From Mycobacterium sp. (GTDB taxonomy: Bacteria; Actinomycetota; Actinomycetes; Mycobacteriales; Mycobacteriaceae), in NCBI GenBank assembly GCA_021732005.1, contig JAKFVT010000025.1, forward strand, positions 182,191 to 246,190: a stretch of 64,000 nt of DNA. Direction: 5' to 3'. Shown here in pieces: positions 7,532-16,300 of the stretch. The notes under the pieces were generated by a model. That model made no database searches. It was not told the DNA's origin and was given only the letters and a program-made list of their open reading frames with translations. Numbering within the stretch: position 1 is the stretch's first letter; the number at the start of each line of letters is the position of its first letter. Both the position numbers and the translations under genes were made by a program.

Positions 7532-8854
7532 ATGTTGCAAATGTCCGGTGAGCGGACGAGGTGGCTCGCCGACACGATCCGCAGACACAAGACCGGCGAC
7601 GCGGTCGGCATCTACTCGGTCTGCTCGGCACATCCCACGGTGGTCGAGGCGGCCATCATGCAGGCCGGCGCCGACGACGTCCCGGTGCTCATCGAAGCCA
7701 CGTCCAACCAGGTCGACCAGTTCGGCGGCTACACCGGAATGCGCCCGACCGAGTTTCGCGACCTCGTGCTCGGCATCGCCGACCGATGCGGATTCCCGCG
7801 CAGCCGCGTCGTGCTCGGCGGCGACCATCTCGGCCCCAATCGTTGGCAGGGTGAAACCGCCGACGCCGCAATGGAAAAAGCCGACGCACTCATCGCCGCC
7901 TACGTCGAGGCCGGCTACGCGAAGATTCATCTCGACTGCAGCATGTCCTGTGCCGACGACCCGGCAGTGCTCGATGACGAGACCGTCGCGCAGCGCACCG
8001 CACGCCTGCTGCAGGTCGCCGAAGAATCCGCGCACCGCAGTGGCGCCGGCGTTCCGATGTACGTCATCGGCACCGAGGTGCCGGTTCCGGGCGGGGCTCA
8101 CGAGACGCTCGGCGTTCTCACCCCGACGCCGGCCGATCGCGCCCGCCGCACGATCGACGCGCATCGCGCCGCGTTCACCCGGTCCGGGCTCGACCACGTG
8201 TGGCCCCGCGTCATGGCTCTGGTGGTTCAGCCCGGCGTGGAGTTCGATCATCTTCAGGTCATCGACTACCGGCGAAACGACACCGTGGCGCTACGGCGTG
8301 TTCTCGACGCCGAACCGCATCTGGTGTTCGAGGCGCATTCCACCGACTATCAGCGACCCGCACAATTGCGCGAGCTCGTCGAAGACCATTGGGCTGTGCT
8401 CAAAGTCGGCCCCGGACTGACCTTCGCGATGCGCGAGGCTCTCTTCGGGCTCGCCCACATCGAGAACCAACTCCTGCAGGAGTCGCGGTCGGACCTGATC
8501 GAGGTCGTCGAACGACGCATGCTCGCCAATCCCGGGCACTGGCAGGCCTATTACGACGGGGATCCGCAGACCCAGCAGACGGCCCGCCGGTACAGCTACA
8601 GCGACCGGTTGCGCTACTACTGGGCCGACGACGAAGTCGACGCCGCGCGCCGACAACTCCTGGACAACCTCGACCGGGTCGGCATCCCGCTGCCGCTCGT
8701 CAGCCAATTCCTCCCCCATCAGTACGATCGCGTCCGCGCCGGCGAACTGGACCTGACCGCAAACGCCTTGGTGATCGACAGGATTCGAGACGCGATGCGG
8801 CCCTACGCGCGTGCCTGCCGCACTGAGAACAACACCACCGGAGACCATCGATGA
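7532..8854 (+). CDS. Tagatose-bisphosphate aldolase non-catalytic subunit (GatZ/KbaZ/AgaZ family)
   Basis: A 440-residue GatZ/KbaZ-family TIM-barrel protein, the normal length. Recognisable blocks are GIYSVCSAHPTVVEAA, LIEATSNQVDQFGGYTGM, LGGDHLGPNRWQ and HLDCSMSCADDP. In enterobacteria these subunits stabilise and activate the GatY/KbaY tagatose-1,6-bisphosphate aldolase; an older proposal made them the tagatose-6-phosphate kinase. It is the first gene of a tightly packed operon running to 17392. Starts at ATG 7532 or ATG 7541 (MSGERTRW) are both possible, with no strong ribosome site to decide. Its stop overlaps the next gene as ATGA. Confidence 0.9.
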   Translation: MLQMSGERTRWLADTIRRHKTGDAVGIYSVCSAHPTVVEAAIMQAGADDVPVLIEATSNQVDQFGGYTGMRPTEFRDLVLGIADRCGFPRSRVVLGGDHLGPNRWQGETADAAMEKADALIAAYVEAGYAKIHLDCSMSCADDPAVLDDETVAQRTARLLQVAEESAHRSGAGVPMYVIGTEVPVPGGAHETLGVLTPTPADRARRTIDAHRAAFTRSGLDHVWPRVMALVVQPGVEFDHLQVIDYRRNDTVALRRVLDAEPHLVFEAHSTDYQRPAQLRELVEDHWAVLKVGPGLTFAMREALFGLAHIENQLLQESRSDLIEVVERRMLANPGHWQAYYDGDPQTQQTARRYSYSDRLRYYWADDEVDAARRQLLDNLDRVGIPLPLVSQFLPHQYDRVRAGELDLTANALVIDRIRDAMRPYARACRTENNTTGDHR

Positions 8855-9984
8855 CCAGTTCCATACCCGCTCAAGAGGACGGCGGCGCAACGATTCTCGA
8901 GATCGGCCAGCAGCCCGGCGTCTGGCGCGAGGTCGCCCGCCGCAGCGATCCCGCGATCACTGACTTCGTGCGCATGATCGTCGAACGGCCGGATACTCGG
9001 GTCATCCTGACCGGCGCGGGCAGCTCCGCGTTCATCGGCGACATGGCCGCGGCCGCGCTTCGACGGCACCTCGGGCGCCGCGTCGAAGCGATCGCCACGA
9101 CCAGCATCGTCAGCAATCCGCTCGATCACCTCGAACGGCATGTCCCCACGCTGGTGGTGTCGTTCGGCCGGTCCGGAAACAGCCCGGAGAGCCTGGCCAC
9201 CACCGCGTTGGCCGACGAACTGATCGACGATGTCTCACATCTCGTCCTCACCTGTGACGCCGACGGCGCGCTCGCGAAGGCGCACACCGGCCGGGCGAAC
9301 TCCGCCGTCGTCTGCATGCCCGAGCGTGCCAACGACACCGGCTTCGCGATGACCTCGAGCCTGACCTCGATGCTGTTGACGTGTCTGCGGCTGCTCGGTC
9401 CGGCCACCGCCGACAGCGGTGAAGCACTGGCAGTCGCGGCCGAGTATGTGGCGGCGATGCAGAGTGACATCGCCGCCCTGGCCAAGACCAAGAAGAGGCG
9501 GCTGGTCTACCTGGGCAGCGGAGCGCTCGAAGGGCTCGCGCAGGAGTCCGCGCTGAAGATGCTCGAGCTGACCGCCGGTGAGGTCGACACCTACTTCGAC
9601 TCCCCGCTGGGCTTCCGGCACGGGCCGAAGTCCGTGCTCGACGCTGACACGCTCGTCGTCGTGTACGCCGCCACCGACCCGTACACCCACCGCTACGACC
9701 TCGACATCATCGCCGAGATTCGCGCCCAGCTCGGCGATGACGCGGTCGCGGTGATCAGCACCGGGCCGCTGCCCGAGGAGTACGGCGAAGCTGTCGTGCT
9801 GCCGGGCATCGACGGTCTCGACGATGCGCTGGTCGCACTGGCGTATGTGGTGTTCGCGCAATACCTGGCGCTGTTCACCGCGCTGGAACACGGCAAGACA
9901 CCGGACAATCCATTTCCCTCCGGCGAGGTCAGCCGCGTCGTGCGGGGCGTCACGATCCATCCCATGACCAGGAACGGACGGTAG
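8851..9984 (+). CDS. AgaS-like SIS-domain aldose-ketose isomerase/deaminase
   Basis: A 377-residue protein with two SIS domains. The first (about 45-190) contains VILTGAGSSAFIG and the second (about 210-340) RLVYLGSGALEGLAQESALKMLELTAGEV, with a phosphosugar-binding S-F-G-R-S-G-N-S-P-E-S loop between. This layout and length match AgaS, which converts galactosamine-6-phosphate to tagatose-6-phosphate plus ammonia. Related GlmS-like isomerase domains and NagB-II deaminases are alternatives. Coupling to gatZ by a 4-bp overlap and the presence of an aldolase pair support the galactosamine route. Substrate is inferred, not shown. Confidence 0.85.
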   Translation: MTSSIPAQEDGGATILEIGQQPGVWREVARRSDPAITDFVRMIVERPDTRVILTGAGSSAFIGDMAAAALRRHLGRRVEAIATTSIVSNPLDHLERHVPTLVVSFGRSGNSPESLATTALADELIDDVSHLVLTCDADGALAKAHTGRANSAVVCMPERANDTGFAMTSSLTSMLLTCLRLLGPATADSGEALAVAAEYVAAMQSDIAALAKTKKRRLVYLGSGALEGLAQESALKMLELTAGEVDTYFDSPLGFRHGPKSVLDADTLVVVYAATDPYTHRYDLDIIAEIRAQLGDDAVAVISTGPLPEEYGEAVVLPGIDGLDDALVALAYVVFAQYLALFTALEHGKTPDNPFPSGEVSRVVRGVTIHPMTRNGR

Positions 9985-9987
9985 ACG

Positions 9988-10965
9988 ATGGCACGTTATC
10001 TGGGGGTCGACGGCGGCGGTTCGAAGACCGCGCTGGCGCTCGTCGACGACACCGGCCAGATCATCGCCCGCGCAACGGCTCCGACGTCCTACTACTTCAA
10101 CGACGGATTCGACATTGTCGAAAAGTCCCTCGCGCAAGGTGTTACGGACATCTGCACCCAGGCGAGCATCACTCCCGCCGACATCGACGCCGCCTTCTTC
10201 GGCCTTCCCGGCTACGGCGAGGCGAGCGGCGACATCGAAGCCCTCGACGCGGTACCCGCCGGAGTGCTGGGCCACGACCGCTACAGCTGCGACAACGACA
10301 TGGTCTGCGGCTGGGCCGGTTCGCTGGCAGGCGAGGACGGGATCAACGTCATCAGCGGCACGGGGTCGATGACCTACGGCGAACGTCAGGGCCTCGGCCA
10401 CCGCGTCGGCGGCTGGGGGGAACTCTTCGGCGACGAGGGTTCGGCGTATTGGATTGCCGCACAGGGCCTCAACGCCTTCTCCCGGATGAGCGACGGCAGG
10501 CTGCCGAAGGGCCCGTTGCACGCGCTGATGAAGAAGCGTCTGGAGGTCAGCGGCGATCTCGACGTCGTCAGCCTGGTCATCGACACGTGGAAGGGCAACC
10601 GCAGCAAGATCGCCGCACTGGCGACGACGGTCTGCGAGGGCGCCGAAGCCGGCGACGAGCCGTCTGCCCGCATCTTGTCCGCGGCGGTTGGCGAGCTGGT
10701 CACCCTGATCGAAACGACCCGAACGCTGATCGGATTCACCGATGCCGCCACCGTGCCGGTGTCCTACTCGGGCGGGATGTTCTCCAACGACGGCTTCCTG
10801 ACCCAGTTCGTCGCCGCACTGCAGAACTCCCCGGCAACCTACGACCTTCAGACTCCCCGGCTCGACCCGGCGGTCGGCGGTGCGCTCTACGCCGCCAAGC
10901 ACAGCGGTCACCCGCTGAGTCCGGCTGCCGTGCAACGTCTTTCCGACCACAACCCGACAAGGTGA
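9988..10965 (+). CDS. BadF/BadG-type ATPase, NagK-like amino-sugar kinase
   Basis: A 325-residue protein of the ASKHA fold. The phosphate-1 loop YLGVDGGGSKTALAL opens the protein, a phosphate-2 region with NVISGTGSMTYGE lies near residue 115, and GGWGELFGDEGSAYW follows, the hallmark of N-acetylglucosamine kinase-like members of this family. It would phosphorylate an imported amino sugar, supplying the AgaS-like enzyme encoded 3 bp upstream. GalN, GalNAc and GlcNAc cannot be distinguished from sequence. No deacetylase (NagA/AgaA) is found in the island, which leans slightly toward a non-acetylated amino sugar. Confidence 0.82.
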   Translation: MARYLGVDGGGSKTALALVDDTGQIIARATAPTSYYFNDGFDIVEKSLAQGVTDICTQASITPADIDAAFFGLPGYGEASGDIEALDAVPAGVLGHDRYSCDNDMVCGWAGSLAGEDGINVISGTGSMTYGERQGLGHRVGGWGELFGDEGSAYWIAAQGLNAFSRMSDGRLPKGPLHALMKKRLEVSGDLDVVSLVIDTWKGNRSKIAALATTVCEGAEAGDEPSARILSAAVGELVTLIETTRTLIGFTDAATVPVSYSGGMFSNDGFLTQFVAALQNSPATYDLQTPRLDPAVGGALYAAKHSGHPLSPAAVQRLSDHNPTR

Positions 10966-10972
10966 CGTCACC

Positions 10973-11890
10973 ATGACCACGACCACCGCACCGCGGACCC
11001 GCAGCTGGATCTTCTACGCCGCCCTGCTCATCCTGTTCTGGGGCGTGTGGGGCGCATTCTCTGCCCTGCCGTCGTCGAAGTACGGCTATCCCGACGAGAT
11101 GATCTACAGCATCTGGGCGCTGACGATGATCATCCCGGCGGCCTTCGCACTGCGCGGCCAGACCTGGGATCGCCGCCCGGCCGCGACCATCTACGGCCTG
11201 CTGATCGGCCTCACCGGCGCGGGCGGCCAGCTGATCCTGTTCCAGGCGCTGACGATGGGACCGGCCTATCTGATCTTCCCGATCGTGTCGATCTCGCCGG
11301 CCATCACGGTGATCATGGCGATGGTGCTGCTGCGCGAACGCATCTCACCGCTGGCCGTCGTGGGTTTGGTCTTCGCGCTCGCGGCGATCGTGCTGTTCAC
11401 CGTCACCGGCGGCGATTCCGAAAGCTCCTCGGGTCCGTGGCTGTTGCTGTCGATCCTGATCTGCGTGGCGTGGGGCGTGCAGGCGTACTTCATGCGCAAG
11501 TCCGCGACCGTCGGGATCAACGAGGCCACCACGTTCGGGTGGATGACGATCAGCGGCCTCATTCTGGTCCCCGTCGCGTTGATCTCGCTCGGCGGCATAC
11601 CCACCGACTTCCCCTGGCAAGCACCCGCATTGACGGCCGGCACCCAGGTGCTCAACGCGATCGGCGCGCTGTTCCTCGTCATGGCGCTCGCCCGCGGCAA
11701 GGCGTCGATCGTCGCGCCGACGACGAACGCGCTCGCGCCCGCGCTCACCGTGACCATCTCGCTGATCGCCTACCAGACCCTGCCAACGCCGTACGGTGCG
11801 ATCGGCATCGTGCTGGCGCTCGTCGGCTCCACGCTGATGGTGTACGCCGACGAGAAGCGCGGCGAGTCCCTCACCGAGGCGGTGCGATGA
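10973..11890 (+). CDS. EamA/DMT-family membrane transporter
   Basis: A 305-residue protein with about ten hydrophobic segments and an internal duplication typical of EamA (drug/metabolite) transporters. The first helix starts WIFYAALLILFWGVWGAF and each half contains the characteristic G-x3-A-L or A-x-P-x-I pattern (FPIVSISPAITVIMAMVLLRE in the first half). It sits inside the sugar operon, 7 bp after the kinase gene and overlapping the GH4 gene by 4 bp, so it is probably co-expressed. Whether it imports a substrate or exports a by-product is unknown. Confidence 0.84.
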   Translation: MTTTTAPRTRSWIFYAALLILFWGVWGAFSALPSSKYGYPDEMIYSIWALTMIIPAAFALRGQTWDRRPAATIYGLLIGLTGAGGQLILFQALTMGPAYLIFPIVSISPAITVIMAMVLLRERISPLAVVGLVFALAAIVLFTVTGGDSESSSGPWLLLSILICVAWGVQAYFMRKSATVGINEATTFGWMTISGLILVPVALISLGGIPTDFPWQAPALTAGTQVLNAIGALFLVMALARGKASIVAPTTNALAPALTVTISLIAYQTLPTPYGAIGIVLALVGSTLMVYADEKRGESLTEAVR

Positions 11891-13209
11891 AACCCACCGT
11901 CGTCATCATCGGCGCGGGCAGCGTCGAGTTCACCCGCGAGTTGCTCGGCGACATCCTGTCATTCGCCGAGCTGGGCTCGACGCGGGTGGTGCTGCACGAC
12001 ATCGATGCGCAGCGGCTCGAGACGGCCCAGGCGATCGCCCGCGCGACCGCGCTGGCCGCCGGTGCCGAGCCCGAGATCGTGGCCACCCTGGACCGCCGCC
12101 GCGCGCTCGACGGCGCCGACTACGTCATCAACGTCATCCAGGTCGGGATGCACGAGGCCACGGTGCGGGACTTCGAGATCCCGGCGCGCTACGGGCTGAA
12201 GCAGACCATCGGTGACACGATCGGCGTCGGCGGCATCTTCCGCGGCCTGCGCACCTTCCCGGTGCTTGCCGACATCGCACGCGACATGGCGCAGGTGTGT
12301 CCCGACGCCTGGCTGCTGAACTACACCAACCCGATGGCGATGAACATCTCGTTCCTGCATGCTGTCGCGCCGAAGCTGAAAGTGCTTGGGCTGTGCCACT
12401 CCGTGTACTGGACGATGGTGGGACTATGTGAGCTCATCGACGTGCCCTACGACGAGGTGGCCTACTGGTCGGCGGGAGTGAACCACCAGGCCTGGGTGCT
12501 GCGGTGGGAACGCGGCGGCCAGAACCTCTATCCCCTGCTGGACGAACGCATCGCAGGCGACCCGGAGTTGCGCCGACGGGTCCGGGTCGACATGTACCGG
12601 CGGCTGGGCTACTACCCCACCGAGACCAGTGAGCACAGCAGCGAGTACGTCGGCTGGTATCTGCACGATGACGCCGAGATCGAACGGTTGCGCATCAACG
12701 TCGGCGAGTACGTGTCGATCAGCGAGGCCAACCTTGCCGAATATGCCCGGGTCCGAGCCGAACTGGCCGACTCCCCGACGCTGCCGATCGACACCGGCTC
12801 CACGGAGTACGCACCGCAGGTGATCCATTCCCTGGAGACCGGGACTCCGCGGGTCATCTCCGCCAACGTCATCAACGACGGACTGATCACCAACCTGCCC
12901 GACGGGCTGGCGGTCGAGGTGCCGACGCTGCTCGACTCCCTCGGTGCGCATCCGATGAAGGTGGGCGACCTCCCGCCGCAATGCGCGGCGCTCAACCGCA
13001 GTTTCCTCGGGCCCGTCGACCTCACGGTGCGCGCGGCCGTCGACGGCGATCCGCGCCTGGTGCGGGCCGCGGCGATGGTCGATCCGAACACCGCCGCGAC
13101 ACTGACCGTCGATCAGATCTGGGCGCTGTGCGACGAGCTGACCGACGGGCACGGTGACCTGCTGCCCGCGCCCCTGCGTTCCCGATCCACCCGAGATTTC
13201 GCCAACTAA
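11887..13209 (+). CDS. Family 4 glycoside hydrolase (MelA-like alpha-galactosidase or related)
   Basis: A 440-residue GH4 enzyme. The N-terminal Rossmann motif V-V-I-I-G-A-G-S-V-E-F binds NAD, N149 (NYTNPMAM) contacts the sugar, and the Mn ligands are C170 (GLCHSV) and H200 (AGVNHQAW). GH4 enzymes use an NAD-dependent redox and elimination mechanism, and C-H-S versus other variants separates alpha-galactosidases (CHS) from 6-phospho-glycosidases. The CHS form here favours an alpha-galactosidase-like activity on non-phosphorylated substrate. The ATG at 11887 overlaps the transporter stop as ATGA. It precedes the ABC importer genes, which suits intracellular hydrolysis of an imported glycoside. 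Confidence 0.88.
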   Translation: MKPTVVIIGAGSVEFTRELLGDILSFAELGSTRVVLHDIDAQRLETAQAIARATALAAGAEPEIVATLDRRRALDGADYVINVIQVGMHEATVRDFEIPARYGLKQTIGDTIGVGGIFRGLRTFPVLADIARDMAQVCPDAWLLNYTNPMAMNISFLHAVAPKLKVLGLCHSVYWTMVGLCELIDVPYDEVAYWSAGVNHQAWVLRWERGGQNLYPLLDERIAGDPELRRRVRVDMYRRLGYYPTETSEHSSEYVGWYLHDDAEIERLRINVGEYVSISEANLAEYARVRAELADSPTLPIDTGSTEYAPQVIHSLETGTPRVISANVINDGLITNLPDGLAVEVPTLLDSLGAHPMKVGDLPPQCAALNRSFLGPVDLTVRAAVDGDPRLVRAAAMVDPNTAATLTVDQIWALCDELTDGHGDLLPAPLRSRSTRDFAN

Positions 13210-13220
13210 GGAGTGTCACC

Positions 13221-14498
13221 GTGATTCGACGCCAGCTGTGCATCGCACTGGTCGCCGTCCTCGCCGTCGTTCTCACCGGGTGCGGTGGCGGCGGCGGACC
13301 GTCGGGCCCCACCGAGATCGCGGTGTGGCACGGCTATCAGGACACCGAGGGCGAGGTGTTCAAGGGCCTGGTCGACCAGTACAACAAGGAGCATCCGGAC
13401 GTCAAGGTGTCGGAGTTGTACTCCAAGAACGACCTTGTGCTGCAAAAGGTTCTGACTGCGGTGCGCGGCAACAGCGCACCGGATGTGGCGTACATGTTCG
13501 GGTCGTGGTCGCCCAACATCGCCAAGATTCCCTCGCTGGTCGACATGGCCGACGAGGTCAAGAAGCCGGACTGGAAATGGGACGACTTCTACGAGGCCGA
13601 ACGCAAGGCGGCGACCGTCGGTGACAAGGTCGTCGGCGTGCCCGCCCTGGTGGACAACCTGGCGATCGTCTACAACAAGAAGCTGTTCGCCGACGCCGGT
13701 GTGGCGCCGCCGACCCCGGAGTGGACCTGGGACGACTTCCGCGCGGCGGCAGCCAAACTCACCGACCCCGCCAAGGGCCAGTTCGGTTGGCTCATCCCGG
13801 CCGACGGCAGCGAGGACACGGTGTGGCACTACATCCCGATGCTGTGGGAAGCCGGCGGCGACATCCTCAACGCCGACAACACCAAGGCCGTCTTCAACTC
13901 CGACGCCGGTGTGCGGGCGCTGACGACGCTGCAGCAGATGGCCGTGACCGACAAGTCGCTGTACCTCGACACCACCAACGAGAACGGCCCCAAGCTGATG
14001 AACAGCGGCAAGATCGGGATGCTGGTCACCGGTCCGTGGGACCTGTCCTCGTTGTCCGACATCGACTACGGCGTCCAGGTGATGCCCAGCTATCCCGGAT
14101 CCGGCGGCGGACATCAGACCATCGCCGGACCCGACAACTGGGTGGTGTTCAACAACGGCGACAAGCGCAAGCAGGCGGCCATCGACTTCGTGAAGTGGCT
14201 GTCGGCACCCGAACAGGTCAAGAAGTTCTCGTTGGGCACGGGCGATCTGCCGATCCGCGCCTCGGTCGGTGACGACAAATCCGTGCTCGACGAACTCGAC
14301 AAGAATGTCCCGGGCACCGCGGCGTTCGTCGAGAACCTGAAGAACGTGCACATGGTGCGGCCACAGGTCGAGCAGTACCCGGCGGTGTCGGAAGCGCTCG
14401 GCCAGGCGGTCATGTCTGTCATGCTCGGCACGGACCAGCCCAAGGCTGCACTGGACTCCGCCGCCCAGGCCGCCGACGCGAAGCTGGCCGAGAAGTAG
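13221..14498 (+). CDS. ABC sugar-binding lipoprotein
   Basis: A 425-residue extracellular solute-binding protein (family 1). It has a short signal peptide with lipobox L-T-G-C21, a glycine-rich linker, then the two-lobed fold with TEIAVWHGYQDTEGEVFKGL and W-D-D-F repeats typical of sugar-binding proteins such as MalE and UgpB. It would be tethered to the outer face of the cytoplasmic membrane and deliver sugar to the permease pair encoded immediately downstream (7 bp gap). A GGAG ribosome site (aaggagtgtcacc) lies ahead of the GTG at 13221. The ligand is unknown, but the GH4 gene next door suggests an oligosaccharide or glycoside. Confidence 0.93.
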   Translation: MIRRQLCIALVAVLAVVLTGCGGGGGPSGPTEIAVWHGYQDTEGEVFKGLVDQYNKEHPDVKVSELYSKNDLVLQKVLTAVRGNSAPDVAYMFGSWSPNIAKIPSLVDMADEVKKPDWKWDDFYEAERKAATVGDKVVGVPALVDNLAIVYNKKLFADAGVAPPTPEWTWDDFRAAAAKLTDPAKGQFGWLIPADGSEDTVWHYIPMLWEAGGDILNADNTKAVFNSDAGVRALTTLQQMAVTDKSLYLDTTNENGPKLMNSGKIGMLVTGPWDLSSLSDIDYGVQVMPSYPGSGGGHQTIAGPDNWVVFNNGDKRKQAAIDFVKWLSAPEQVKKFSLGTGDLPIRASVGDDKSVLDELDKNVPGTAAFVENLKNVHMVRPQVEQYPAVSEALGQAVMSVMLGTDQPKAALDSAAQAADAKLAEK

Positions 14499-14505
14499 GG
14501 AGTCG

Positions 14506-15396
14506 ATGCCTGCACTGCTTCGGCGGCTGAGCCGCACAGACACTGTGTCGGGGTGGGCGCTGGTCAGCCCGGCGGCGATTCTCATCGGGATCTTCGGGCT
14601 GCTCCCGGTACTGATGTCGTTGCAGTTGTCGTTCCAGAAGTCCGACCTGCTCAGCGCCGAGACGCCATGGGTGGGCTTCGACAACTACAAGAAGCTGGCC
14701 GACGACCCCGTGTTCCTGGATGCGATCAAGCACACCATCATCTACACGGCGCTGTTCGTGCCCGGCACGATGCTGGTGGGGTTGTTCGTCGCGGCGGCGC
14801 TGAACCGCTCGGTGCGGTTCATCTCGGTCTACCGGACCGCCGCGTACATCACGATGGCGGTGTCGACGATCTCGCAGGGCATCATCTTCCTGTGGCTGAC
14901 CGACCGTGACTACGGTCTGGTCAACGCCGGGCTGAACGCGGTGGGTGTGTCGTCACAGCCGTTCCTGGCCTCTCCGTCACAGGCGCTCTACGTGATCGTG
15001 GCGATGACGATCTGGGGCTGGACGGGTTTCTCGGTGATCGTGTATCTGGCTGCGCTGCAAGGTGTTCCAGAAGAGTTGCATGAGGCCGCCGCGATCGACG
15101 GCGCGTCGGCGTTCACCCGGTTCCGCACCATCACGGTGCCGTTGCTCGGCCCGGCGAACCTCTTTCTCCTGGTGTGGCTGACGATCAACGCCCTGCAGCT
15201 GTTCGACGAGGTCTATGTGACGACGCGTGGCGGCCCGCTGCGGGCCACCACGGTGATCGTCTACTACCTGTGGGACCGGGCCTTCGTCCAGTTCGACGCC
15301 GGCTATGCCGCCGCGATGGCCTACGCGCTGTTCGTCGTCATCCTGATCGTCACGGCCGTCCAGTTCCGGCTGGCCAGACGGTATGTGCACTCATGA
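14506..15396 (+). CDS. ABC sugar permease, MalF/UgpA type
   Basis: A 296-residue membrane protein with six predicted transmembrane helices. The EAA loop is in the form EELHEAAAIDGASAFTRFRT, where the conserved E-A-A-x2-D-G-A contacts the ATPase. It is the first of two permeases of a type I sugar importer. The ATG at 14506 follows TAGGGAG, and its TGA overlaps the ATG of the next permease by 4 bp. Confidence 0.93.
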   Translation: MPALLRRLSRTDTVSGWALVSPAAILIGIFGLLPVLMSLQLSFQKSDLLSAETPWVGFDNYKKLADDPVFLDAIKHTIIYTALFVPGTMLVGLFVAAALNRSVRFISVYRTAAYITMAVSTISQGIIFLWLTDRDYGLVNAGLNAVGVSSQPFLASPSQALYVIVAMTIWGWTGFSVIVYLAALQGVPEELHEAAAIDGASAFTRFRTITVPLLGPANLFLLVWLTINALQLFDEVYVTTRGGPLRATTVIVYYLWDRAFVQFDAGYAAAMAYALFVVILIVTAVQFRLARRYVHS

Positions 15397-16298
15397 CCGG
15401 CCTTCTCGCACCCCGCAGTGTCGCCGCGGCCGACCCGGTCGAGCCCGACCGGACATCGGGTTGGCGGCTGCCGTTCAGCCCGTGGCATCTCGTCCTGATT
15501 CCGTTGACGTTCATCCTGCTGGTGCCGTTGTTGTGGATGCTCGTCACATCGTTGGAGACCGAGGGCGAGGCCAATCGCTTTCCGCCGGTGCTTCTTCCGG
15601 AGAGTCCGCAGTTCTCGAACTACTCCGGGGCGTGGGCCGCGGCGCCGTTCGGGCACTTCTTCCTCAACAGCGCGGCGGTCACCGGTGTCGTGTTGGTGAG
15701 CAACCTCCTGGTCTGCAGCCTGGCGGGATATGCGTTCGCGCGCATCCGATTCCTCGGTCGTGGAGCACTTTTCGTGACATTGATGGCGACGCTGATGGTG
15801 CCGTTCCAGGTGACGATGATCCCGGTGTTCCTGATCGTCAAGTGGTTCGGCGACAACGTGTGGGCGGGGCTGGGCATCGACCACATCGGCGCACTGATGC
15901 TGCCGAACCTGGCGACGGCGTTCGGCATCTTCTTCCTGCGTCAGTTCTTCATGACCGTCCCCGTCGAACTGGAGGAAGCCGCGCGGGTCGACGGAACCTC
16001 CCGGATCGGCGTGCTGGTGAAGATCATCCTTCCGCTGTCGTTGCCCGCACTGTCGACGTTGGCAGCGCTGACCGTGCTCACGTCGTGGAACGACTTCCTG
16101 TGGCCGTTGATCGTCATCACATCGCAGGACCAGATGACGATCCCGCTGGGGCTGAGCTACTTCCAGGGCGCACACCACGTCAAATGGCCGCTGCTGATGG
16201 CGGCCAATGTGATGAGCCTGTTGCCGATGCTGTTGGTCTTCGTCGGGGCGCAGCGTTATTTCGTGCAATCGGTCGCGAGCCAGGGATTGAAGGGCTGA
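15393..16298 (+). CDS. ABC sugar permease, MalG/UgpE type
   Basis: A 301-residue membrane protein with six predicted helices. An acidic, Pro-rich N-terminal tail of about 25 residues precedes the first helix. The EAA motif is ELEEAARVDGTSRIGVLVKI, and the C terminus ends in Q-S-V-A-S-Q-G-L-K-G, a common MalG-type ending. The ATG at 15393 overlaps the previous stop as ATGA, so the two permeases are translated as a pair. The ATPase gene begins 2 bp after its stop. Confidence 0.93.
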   Translation: MTGLLAPRSVAAADPVEPDRTSGWRLPFSPWHLVLIPLTFILLVPLLWMLVTSLETEGEANRFPPVLLPESPQFSNYSGAWAAAPFGHFFLNSAAVTGVVLVSNLLVCSLAGYAFARIRFLGRGALFVTLMATLMVPFQVTMIPVFLIVKWFGDNVWAGLGIDHIGALMLPNLATAFGIFFLRQFFMTVPVELEEAARVDGTSRIGVLVKIILPLSLPALSTLAALTVLTSWNDFLWPLIVITSQDQMTIPLGLSYFQGAHHVKWPLLMAANVMSLLPMLLVFVGAQRYFVQSVASQGLKG

Positions 16299-16300
16299 GC

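Noticed and set aside
11047..11886. Long open extension upstream of the GH4 gene
   Set aside because: It overlaps the EamA transporter gene in another frame, and the GH4 Rossmann strand begins directly at ATG 11887, which overlaps the transporter stop as ATGA.
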